A DNA stretch of 12,121 nucleotides from an uncultured Roseiflexaceae bacterium (GTDB lineage Bacteria > Chloroflexota > Chloroflexia > Chloroflexales > Roseiflexaceae), in NCBI GenBank assembly GCA_937988885.1, contig CALKHR010000092.1:1-12121 (forward strand), written 5' to 3'. Shown here piece after piece: positions 5,953-12,121 of this stretch; within the stretch, counting starts at the first letter, position 1, and every line of letters starts with the position of its first letter. The position numbers and the translations under genes are program-made. The notes under the pieces were generated by a model. The model was not told where the DNA came from and did no database searches. It worked only from the letters and a program-made list of their open reading frames with translations.

Positions 5953-7818
5953 CTACGCCAGTTCGGGCTGCTCCGACACGCTCGTCTCGAACTGCGTGGC
6001 GTGCAGATTCGCGTAGAACCCGTGCTGCGCCAGCAGTTCTGCGTGCGTGCCCCGCTCAATTATGCGACCCTGGTTGATCACCAAGATCTGATCGGCGTTG
6101 CGGATCGTGCTGAGGCGGTGCGCGATCACAAAACTGGTGCGCCCCTCCATCAGCCGCAGCATCGCCTCCTGGATGTACTGCTCGGTGCGCGTATCGACGC
6201 TGCTGGTGGCCTCATCCAAAATCAAGATGCGCGGATCGGCCAGCACCGCGCGGGCGATCGCCAGCAACTGGCGCTGCCCCTGGCTGAGATTGCTGCCCCG
6301 CTCGGTCAGCGGCGTATCGTAGCCCTGCGGCAACCGATGAATGAACTGATCGGCATTGGCGAGCCGCGCCGCCGCCTGCACCTCCTCATCGGTGGCGTCG
6401 AGGCGACCGTAGCGGATATTATCGCGCACCGTCCCGGCGAACAAGAACGAATCCTGCAGCACAATGCCGAGTTGACGTCGTAGCACATCCTTCTTGATCG
6501 ATTGCAGCGGCTGGCCGTCGATAGTGATCGTGCCGCTATCGATCTCGTAGAAGCGCGTCAGCACATTGATGATCGTGGTCTTGCCCGCGCCCGTGGGTCC
6601 GACCAGCGCCACGATCTGCCCGGGCTTGGCGTGCAGACTCACATCTTGCAGCACCGGCACACCGGGCGTATACGAGAAGTTGACATGCTCGAACACCACC
6701 TCGCCGTGGGGCACAGGCTGTTCCTTCGCCTCCGGCGCATCGACTTCGGGCTGCTCATCGAGAATGCTGAACACCCGCTCGGCACCCGCAATCGCCGATT
6801 GCAGCGAACTGTACAGGTTCGCCAACTCGTTGAGCGGGCGGCCAAACTGGCGGGCGTAGGTGATGAACCCCGCGATCACGCCGACCGTCACCCAACCCTG
6901 CAGCGCCATCCAACTGCCGCTCGCCACGATCACAGCCAAGCTCACGTTGTTCATCACGTTCATGGTCGGGCCGATGAAGCCAGCGATGATCTGCGCTTTG
7001 ATCGCGGCCTGGCGCAGTTGCAGATTGCTCTGCTCGAACTCGCGGATAATGTGCTCCTCGCGGTGGTACGCCTTGACCACGCGCTGCCCGGAGATCGTCT
7101 CCTCGATCAGGCCGTTGAGTTTGCCGAGCGCGGCCTGCTGAGCGCGGAAGCCCGCCCGTGTGCGGGGAGCGATAAACCTGTTGATCAGCACCGTCAGCGT
7201 CACAATTGTCGTAATGCTGACGAGCGCCAACGGCGGGCTGAGCCAGAACATAATCAGGGCGATGCCCACCAAACTGACGAAACCGCTAATCAACTGCGCG
7301 ATACCGTCGTTGAGCGCTTGGTTGACGTTCTCCACGTCGTTCGTTAGGCGGCTCATTAGGTCGCCGTGCGGGCGCTGATCGAAGAAGCGCAGCGGCAGCC
7401 GTTGCACGTGCTGGAACAGCGCATCACGAATGTCGCGCACCGTCTGTTGGGCGGCCCCCGCGATGATGTAGTTCTGCAGCCAGGTCGCGACCGAACTGAG
7501 CGCGTACACACCCAGCATCACCAGACAGATCTGTGCCAACCCTGCCAGATCGCCGGGCAACACGTAGTTATCGATGGCGACCGTGAGCAAATACGGCCCC
7601 ACGATCGAGAGCAGCGCCGACACGAGGATGAGCGGCACAGCGATCGTCAGGGCGCGGCGCTGGACGCGCAGGTAGCCCCACAGTCGCTTAATCGTGGCGC
7701 TGGTGTTTTTGGGCTTCTCTACGATCGCGCCAAAGTTGCGATGCCCACCGCCCATTCGCCCAAACAGAGGTGGCGGCTCATTGGCCCCGGTGCCGGGGCG
7801 GTTACGTTGATCAGTCAT
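5953..7818 (-). CDS. ABC exporter half-transporter with consensus ATP-site residues
   Basis: A 621-residue type IV ABC exporter subunit: a hydrophilic N-terminal tail (1-45), six membrane helices (about 55-320) and an ATP-binding domain (370-610). Walker A is GPTGAGKT (407-414), Q-loop Q455, signature LSQGQ (511-515), Walker B ILILDE (531-536) with the catalytic Glu E536, and the switch His is H567. It is thus the catalytically competent partner, except that its signature is LSQGQ rather than LSGGQ. The start is ATG 7818, which overlaps the stop of the upstream ABC gene by 8 bases (ATGACTGA). GGAG lies 9 bases upstream, inside that gene, so translation is coupled. Such pairs in the LmrCD/BmrCD/TmrAB group export drugs, lipids or peptides; the substrate here cannot be read from sequence. 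Confidence 0.93.
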   Translation of the reverse strand: MTDQRNRPGTGANEPPPLFGRMGGGHRNFGAIVEKPKNTSATIKRLWGYLRVQRRALTIAVPLILVSALLSIVGPYLLTVAIDNYVLPGDLAGLAQICLVMLGVYALSSVATWLQNYIIAGAAQQTVRDIRDALFQHVQRLPLRFFDQRPHGDLMSRLTNDVENVNQALNDGIAQLISGFVSLVGIALIMFWLSPPLALVSITTIVTLTVLINRFIAPRTRAGFRAQQAALGKLNGLIEETISGQRVVKAYHREEHIIREFEQSNLQLRQAAIKAQIIAGFIGPTMNVMNNVSLAVIVASGSWMALQGWVTVGVIAGFITYARQFGRPLNELANLYSSLQSAIAGAERVFSILDEQPEVDAPEAKEQPVPHGEVVFEHVNFSYTPGVPVLQDVSLHAKPGQIVALVGPTGAGKTTIINVLTRFYEIDSGTITIDGQPLQSIKKDVLRRQLGIVLQDSFLFAGTVRDNIRYGRLDATDEEVQAAARLANADQFIHRLPQGYDTPLTERGSNLSQGQRQLLAIARAVLADPRILILDEATSSVDTRTEQYIQEAMLRLMEGRTSFVIAHRLSTIRNADQILVINQGRIIERGTHAELLAQHGFYANLHATQFETSVSEQPELA

Positions 7819-9556
7819 CGTGCAATGCTCCGCTATCGATCTGCGAATCGGCGATCTCGCGATAAATCGGGCTGTTGGCCATCAGTTCTTCGTGCGTGCC
7901 CTTCGCCACAATCTCACCATCATCGAGCAGCAAGATCATATCGGCGCGCTGCACCGTACTGATGCGCTGAGCGATCATAATGCGGGTCTGTTGGCTGGGT
8001 AAGCTGTCGAGCGCACGCTGGATGCGGGCATCGGTCGCCACATCGACGGCGCTGGTGCTATCATCGAGGATCAGCACCGCAGGCTTGAGCAGCAGGGCGC
8101 GGGCGATCGCAAGGCGCTGTTTCTGGCCGCCCGACAAGTTCACGCCGCGCTGGCCCACCATCGCATCGTAGCCATCGGGCAGGCGCATAATGAAATCGTG
8201 GGCCTGCGCCATCTTGGCGGCCTCGATCACCTCATCGTCGCTCGCCTCGGGCTTGCCATAGCGGATGTTGTCGCGGATGGTGCCGCTGAACAGCACCGTC
8301 TCCTGTAGCGCGATCCCAATGCTCCTGCGCAGCAGCGCTTCGTCTAACTCACGGATATCGACGCCATCCAGCGTGATGCGGCCCTGCTGCACATCGTAGA
8401 AGCGCGGGATCAAGTTCACCAAGCTCGATTTGCCCGACCCGGTCGCGCCCAGGATCGCCACGTGCTGGCCCGGCTCGGCCACAAAACTGATATGCTTCAG
8501 CACGGGGTCCTGCTCGGCGCCCTTATAGCTGAACGTCACATCCTCGAAGGCGACCCGACCGCGCACCTGTAAGTCGCTGATCGGCTTGCTGGGCGCTTGC
8601 ACCTCGGGTTGGCTATCGAGCACCTCTTGGATGCGGCTGGCCGACGCCTCGGCGCGGGCGAAGCGCACCACCAACATACTCATCATCATCAACGACATCA
8701 GCGTCTGCGTCAGGTAGTTGATGAACGCCACCAACTCGCCGATCTGAAAGCCGCCGTACGTCGCCTGCACGCCGCCGAACCAGAGCGCGGCCACAATGCC
8801 GATGTTCAGCAGCATCATCATAATCGGCATCACCAACACTGTCGTGCGCACTGCCAGCAAATTCTGGCTGGTCAAACGCGCATTGGTGTCGAAGAAGCGC
8901 TTGATCTCGTAGTTCATACGGGCGAACGCCTTGACCACGCGCACGCCAGCTAAATTCTCCTGCAAGACGCTGTTCAGCGCATCGAGTCGCTTCTGCACCT
9001 CGCCGAACAGCGGGAACGTGCGCTTGATGCTCCAAACCAGCACCACCAGCACCAGCGGGATCAGCACCACAAAGATCAGCGCCAAGCTCGGGCTGGTGAT
9101 GACCGCCATTATCAGGCTGCCGATCATGAGCAGCGGCACGCGCACCATGATCCGCAGCATCATCATCACCATCTCTTGCACTTGGTTGACATCGTTGGTG
9201 AGGCGCGTGATCAGCCCGCCCGTCTCCAGTTTGTCGAGATTACCGAACGAGAGCGATTGGACGCGGCGAAACAGCGTATCGCGCACATCGGCGCCGAAGT
9301 TCTGCCCGGCGAGCACCGTGAACACGCCGCAGCCCACGCCGCCGATCAGCCCCACAATCGCCACGCCGAGCTGGAGCAGGCCCGTGTTGATGATCACCGA
9401 GAAGTCCGAGAGCAACACACCCTCGTTGATCATATGCTGCACAAGCCGTGGTTGGAGCAAGTCCATCGAGACTTCCAGCGCCATCAGCAACGGCGCAAGG
9501 ATCGCCCAAAGCCAGTAGGGCGCTAAAAAACGCCTGAGTTGCCAGGTTGCACGCAT
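7811..9556 (-). CDS. ABC exporter half-transporter with degenerate ATP-site residues
   Basis: A 581-residue subunit, first gene of the two-gene exporter operon. About six membrane helices lie in residues 12-300 and the ATP-binding domain in 330-575. Walker A is GATGSGKS (370-377), Q-loop Q418, signature LSGGQ (474-478) and Walker B AVLILDD (493-499). The catalytic Glu position holds Asp (D499) and the switch His is Gln (Q530 in IAQR). These are the known marks of the degenerate site in heterodimeric exporters, and they complement the neighbouring gene's intact site. The start is ATG 9556; a weak AGGA lies 13 bases upstream. The divergent TetR-family gene 267 bases away is the likely regulator. 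No clear promoter for this strand was found in that gap. Confidence 0.93.
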   Translation of the reverse strand: MRATWQLRRFLAPYWLWAILAPLLMALEVSMDLLQPRLVQHMINEGVLLSDFSVIINTGLLQLGVAIVGLIGGVGCGVFTVLAGQNFGADVRDTLFRRVQSLSFGNLDKLETGGLITRLTNDVNQVQEMVMMMLRIMVRVPLLMIGSLIMAVITSPSLALIFVVLIPLVLVVLVWSIKRTFPLFGEVQKRLDALNSVLQENLAGVRVVKAFARMNYEIKRFFDTNARLTSQNLLAVRTTVLVMPIMMMLLNIGIVAALWFGGVQATYGGFQIGELVAFINYLTQTLMSLMMMSMLVVRFARAEASASRIQEVLDSQPEVQAPSKPISDLQVRGRVAFEDVTFSYKGAEQDPVLKHISFVAEPGQHVAILGATGSGKSSLVNLIPRFYDVQQGRITLDGVDIRELDEALLRRSIGIALQETVLFSGTIRDNIRYGKPEASDDEVIEAAKMAQAHDFIMRLPDGYDAMVGQRGVNLSGGQKQRLAIARALLLKPAVLILDDSTSAVDVATDARIQRALDSLPSQQTRIMIAQRISTVQRADMILLLDDGEIVAKGTHEELMANSPIYREIADSQIDSGALHDD

Positions 9557-9729
9557 TCTGTCGCTACCATCCTATGAGTTTAAACTGTGGGAGTGTGAGG
9601 TCTGCGTATCAGGGGCGGGGGAGTAGCATGACGCGTTTCAGAGCTTTGAGACGCTGTTCTATTACGTTGCTACGGGCCTCGCTAGGTCGCTTGCTTGGCT
9701 GTGGCAGGCCAACAACATACTCCGACACT

Positions 9730-9759
9730 GTGTCCGGTTCGCTTTTTTCAAGCGGACAC
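9730..9759. promoter_or_regulatory. Inverted repeat 1, probable regulator operator
   Basis: GTGTCCGGTT (9730-9739) and AAGCGGACAC (9750-9759) are inverted copies with 9 of 10 bases matching, separated by 10 bases. It lies directly left of the TATAAT at 9762, over the expected -35 area of the tetR promoter, so binding would block polymerase. A smaller palindrome, GACACTGTGTC (9724-9734), overlaps its left arm. Confidence 0.65.
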
Positions 9760-9761
9760 GT

Positions 9762-9767
9762 TATAAT
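9762..9767 (+). promoter_or_regulatory. -10 element of the TetR-family gene
   Basis: A perfect TATAAT. No clear -35 box lies 16-18 bases upstream. The start point would be near 9774, giving a leader of about 50 bases that contains inverted repeat 2. Confidence 0.55.
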
Positions 9768-9781
9768 ACTAACAGGATTGT

Positions 9782-9799
9782 AACGGACGCTTGTCCGTT
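9782..9799. promoter_or_regulatory. Inverted repeat 2, probable TetR operator
   Basis: AACGGACGCTTGTCCGTT is a perfect 7+7 palindrome with a 4-base centre. It has the CGGAC/GTCCG core of inverted repeat 1, in opposite arm order. It lies between the probable transcription start and the ribosome binding site of the regulator gene, the usual place for autorepression. Confidence 0.7.
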
Positions 9800-9823
9800 T
9801 GTCAATAAATAAAGGAACAATCA

Positions 9824-10423
9824 ATGACCAACGCCACTGAGCGAGCGCAGCGCAGCGACGCGCGAGAGAATCGCCAGCGCCTGTTGGAGGCTGCTAAAGA
9901 GCTATTCGGGCAGCAGGGAGTCGAGGCCACCAGCATGCAGGAGATCGCCAAAGCCGCTGGAGTGGGGCAGGGCACCCTCTACCGCCATTTCGCCGACAAA
10001 GCCGAGCTATGCCATGCGCTGATCGAGGAGGACATCGCCGCCTTTCAGGCGCGCCTGGAGGTGGTGCTCGCCAGCAACTGGGTGATCGCTTCGCCGATGG
10101 ATCGCCTCGACCTGCTGATCAGCGAGAAGATCAAGCTCGTCGAATCGCACTTACCATTGCTAGCGGTGATGGATCTCAGCAACAAGAGCAAACGCAGCGG
10201 CCCTGGCTCGTTTTACCACTGGCAGCGAGAGCAGATCGTGGCGCTGCTGCGCGAGGCGGTTGAGCTTGGGGAGTTGGCCCCGCTTGATGTGGAATACACC
10301 GCCGAGGCGCTGTTGGCGATCCTATCGCCCCGCCTGTACAGCCATCAACACAACGAACTTGGCTACACCAGCGAGCGCGTGATCGCGGGGATACGGCGAC
10401 TCTTCGTGGAGGGCTTGCGCTAG
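9824..10423 (+). CDS. TetR-family transcriptional regulator
   Basis: A 199-residue regulator. The N-terminal helix-turn-helix is typical (TSMQEIAKAAGVGQGTLYRHF, residues 36-56), preceded by the usual helix with LLEAAKELFGQQG. The all-helical remainder (60-199) should form the ligand pocket and dimer face; it is too variable to predict the ligand. The start is ATG 9824, with AAAGGA and a 7-base spacer. It is divergent from the two ABC exporter genes, a common arrangement in which the regulator represses the exporter until the exported compound binds it. Two inverted repeats upstream of its own gene suggest autorepression; control of the exporter from the same sites is plausible but not shown. 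Confidence 0.93.
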   Translation: MTNATERAQRSDARENRQRLLEAAKELFGQQGVEATSMQEIAKAAGVGQGTLYRHFADKAELCHALIEEDIAAFQARLEVVLASNWVIASPMDRLDLLISEKIKLVESHLPLLAVMDLSNKSKRSGPGSFYHWQREQIVALLREAVELGELAPLDVEYTAEALLAILSPRLYSHQHNELGYTSERVIAGIRRLFVEGLR

Positions 10424-10508
10424 GCGGATGCGCTACCGCAGGCCAGCGCGTCGCAAATATGGCGTCTGTTGGTATTGGGAAAGAAAGAAGCAACCGCCTG
10501 TGCAACGC

Positions 10509-10526
10509 CCGTGGTTCTGCCCACGG
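10509..10526. repeat. Small hairpin between convergent tetR and nth
   Basis: CCGTGG (10509-10514) pairs with CCACGG (10521-10526) around a 6-base loop. No T tract follows on either strand, so it is not a convincing terminator. The 189-base gap around it holds no gene I can support. Confidence 0.35.
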
Positions 10527-10612
10527 AAGACCCAATGCTGGCGACTGCGTGAGGCGTATCGCAGCGCTACAGCGGTTGCGATCTGCAAGGTGCGCCGCGC
10601 ATCAGCGGGCGC

Positions 10613-11269
10613 TTAGCGGCTCCGCCTCACCCCGATGCGTTGGCAGTGCGCGGCCACAGGGCATTCGCTGCACCGCGGCGAGGTCGGGTGGCAAATATTC
10701 TGCCCCAGCGTCACCAACAGCCCATTGATCGGAATCCAATACTCCTGCGGCAGCTTGGCGCGCAGCGCCATCTCAGTATCCTCGGGCGTCTTGGTTTGCA
10801 CATACCCCCAGCGGTTGGTGATGCGGTGCACGTGGATATCGACACAAATGCCCGGCAGCCCGAAGCCCATCGTCATCACCAGATTGGCGGTTTTGCGCCC
10901 CACCCCGGGCAGCGCCAGCAGCGCATCGAGGTCGGCGGGCACCTGCCCATCGTAGCGCTCCAGCAGGATAGCGCAGATCGCCAGGATGCTCTTGGCCTTA
11001 TTGCGGTAAAACCCCACCGGATAGATCAACTTAGCGATCTGCTCCTCGTCGAGCTTCAGCATCGCACTGGGTGTATCGGCCACCGCGAACAGCCGTGGCG
11101 CGACCACCGCAGTCAGCGTGTCTTTAGTGCGCAGACTGAGGATAGTGGCGATCAGGATGCGGAACGGCGTCTGATTCTCGGCGCCCATCTCATCGACCAG
11201 CGGCTGCTGATAGTTGGGCATTGTTTTGGCCAGAATGGCCATTGCGGCGTGAATATCGAATGTATCCAT
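10613..11269 (-). CDS. nth: Endonuclease III (DNA glycosylase/AP lyase)
   Basis: A base-excision repair enzyme that removes oxidised pyrimidines and cuts the strand at the abasic site. The 218 residues match the family length. The helix-hairpin-helix LPGVGRKTANLV (120-131) carries the catalytic Lys K126, and VDIHVHR (143-149) the catalytic Asp D144. The C-terminal [4Fe-4S] set is complete: C193, C200, C203 and C209 with spacing 6-2-5. In the LSLRTKD segment (44-50) Arg R47 stands where E. coli Nth has Gln. The ATG at 11269 has no ribosome binding site, and a TATAAT lies only 8 bases upstream, so the message may be leaderless. It is convergent with the tetR gene. Confidence 0.96.
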   Translation of the reverse strand: MDTFDIHAAMAILAKTMPNYQQPLVDEMGAENQTPFRILIATILSLRTKDTLTAVVAPRLFAVADTPSAMLKLDEEQIAKLIYPVGFYRNKAKSILAICAILLERYDGQVPADLDALLALPGVGRKTANLVMTMGFGLPGICVDIHVHRITNRWGYVQTKTPEDTEMALRAKLPQEYWIPINGLLVTLGQNICHPTSPRCSECPVAAHCQRIGVRRSR

Positions 11270-11277
11270 AGCTGCGC

Positions 11278-11283
11278 ATTATA
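11278..11283 (-). promoter_or_regulatory. -10 element of nth, giving a leaderless message
   Basis: The minus strand reads TATAAT, 8 bases before the nth ATG (spacer GCGCAGCT). Transcription would then start within a few bases of the ATG. The hexamer 17 bases upstream, TAACAA, is a poor -35, so the promoter call is moderate. Confidence 0.5.
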
Positions 11284-11360
11284 CCGTAGAATGCGCCATT
11301 TTGTTATTGTATGACCGTATGGCTTTTGGGATGTTATAGTCATATATTGTAGGAAATATC

Positions 11361-11427
11361 ATTCACAGATTACGCAGACGTTGGTTCGCAGTGTTTTTAG
11401 ACCAAAGGATGACAGCGCTTTTCGTTG
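11361..11427 (+). repeat. Partial dispersed repeat, copy 3
   Basis: GATGACAGCGCTTTTCGTTG (11408-11427) is identical to 364-383 of copy 1, covering the right end only. The diverged ATTCACAGATTACGCAGACG motif lies at 11361-11380. The repeat stops one base before the stop codon of the minus-strand TPR gene. Confidence 0.65.
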
Positions 11428-11428
11428 T

Positions 11429-12121
11429 TTATTCGGCGGGAACCTTCAACCGAGCGGCAAGGGCGCGCAGCTCGGCGGCCAGTTGATAGCGCGGGGAACT
11501 AGGCTGCTCGCCGCCAGCATAGGCATCGGCGGTGACAGCGAGGCGCTCGGCGAGGTCGGCGCGGGCGGTGGTATCATCGGAGGCCAAGGCGCGCTCGGTG
11601 GCGGCCTGGGCGCGCTGAAGCAGTTCCGCGAGTTGTTGATTCTCATCGGGCAGGTCAAGTTGGGTGATCAACGCACGTAACTTGGCGGCAAGGGCAAGGT
11701 AGGGCGAGCCAGGTTGTTGACCATTCTCCACTTGTTGCGCAACTACTTCTAACTGCTGTGCCAATGCAGCGCGGTCAAGCGATGAATCCGCCAATGCAGC
11801 GACCACAGCAGCCTGCGCCTGTGCAGTGAACTCGGCGATCTGTTGGTTGATAGCTAAGTTATTACGGATAGTGCGAGTAGTAGGATGATCAACACCTAAA
11901 CTGCGTTCACAGATCGCCAGCGCGCGCTCGTAGAGTGATCGCGCCGCCCCGTACTCCCCCTGGCTTCCGAGCAGGCCAGCCAGGTTGTTCAGGCTGGTTG
12001 CGGTATCGGGGTGCAGCGGCCCCAGCGCCTGCTCGCGTATCGCCAGCGCGCGTTCGTACAATGGTTGCGCCTTTTCGTACTCCCCCTGGTGTTGGTAGAG
12101 GGCAGCCAGGTTGTTCAGGCT
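11429..12121 (-). CDS. Tetratricopeptide repeat protein, 3' part only
   Basis: The frame is open to the right edge; 230 residues of the C-terminal end are visible and the start lies outside. Visible residues 1-90 are kinesin-light-chain-type TPRs with a 42-residue period (SLNNLA...GEY..A..LYERAL), a fold that binds other proteins. At DNA level the repeat shows as CAGGTTGTTCAGGCT at 11981-11995 and 12107-12121, exactly 126 bases apart. A last, degenerate unit follows (visible residues about 80-95). The remaining part, about 100-230, is Ala/Gln/Leu-rich and helical, with two copies of a 70-residue unit I do not recognise. In large bacterial proteins such TPR arrays often follow an NB-ARC, CHAT or other effector domain, but nothing here shows which. 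No membrane segment is seen. Confidence 0.85.
   Translation of the reverse strand, partial: SLNNLAALYQHQGEYEKAQPLYERALAIREQALGPLHPDTATSLNNLAGLLGSQGEYGAARSLYERALAICERSLGVDHPTTRTIRNNLAINQQIAEFTAQAQAAVVAALADSSLDRAALAQQLEVVAQQVENGQQPGSPYLALAAKLRALITQLDLPDENQQLAELLQRAQAATERALASDDTTARADLAERLAVTADAYAGGEQPSSPRYQLAAELRALAARLKVPAE

Noticed and set aside
9745..9751. TTGAAA on the minus strand as a -35 box for the ABC operon
   Set aside because: No -10 hexamer lies 16-18 bases further on; the nearest candidate is 26 bases away.

Overview
The window looks like chromosomal DNA of a free-living bacterium of moderate to high GC content. The style suggests Chloroflexota: a VTC/DUF4956/CotH cluster, kinesin-light-chain-type TPR proteins, and short intergenic repeats of the GTCATTTCGA type. 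This placement is inference from style, not from a marker gene. There are nine protein genes, no recognisable tRNA or rRNA, no CRISPR array, and no transposase.

Layout. Positions 1-499 hold no convincing gene but contain two hairpins and two repeat types. Minus-strand genes follow for a YkgJ-family cysteine-cluster protein (500-1291) and peptide deformylase (def, 1455-2021). From 2345 to 5453 there is a plus-strand operon of three genes: a soluble VTC-type polyphosphate polymerase, a DUF4956 membrane protein and a CotH-kinase-like lipoprotein. It ends at a clear hairpin terminator. A 499-base intergenic region (5454-5952) is packed with repeats and two terminators. Next, on the minus strand, are two overlapping ABC exporter half-transporter genes (9556 back to 5953). 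A divergent TetR-family regulator (9824-10423) follows, and the DNA between it and the exporter carries two inverted repeats with the same core. Endonuclease III (nth, 10613-11269, minus) and the 3' part of a TPR protein (11429 to the right edge, minus) close the window.

How the genes may work together. The VTC-like enzyme, the membrane protein and the lipoprotein span cytoplasm, membrane and cell exterior. They may form one machine that makes polyphosphate and handles it at the envelope. This is the most interesting system here; the neighbourhood recurs in bacteria, but its joint mechanism is, to my knowledge, not settled. The two ABC proteins have the residue asymmetry of a heterodimeric exporter with one degenerate ATP site, and the TetR protein most likely represses them and itself. 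YkgJ, def and nth are stand-alone genes.

Repeats. Related repeats lie just beyond the 3' ends of three minus-strand genes (YkgJ, the second ABC gene, the TPR gene), in the same orientation each time. Two of these sites also carry an 8-base tandem array built on GTCACC.
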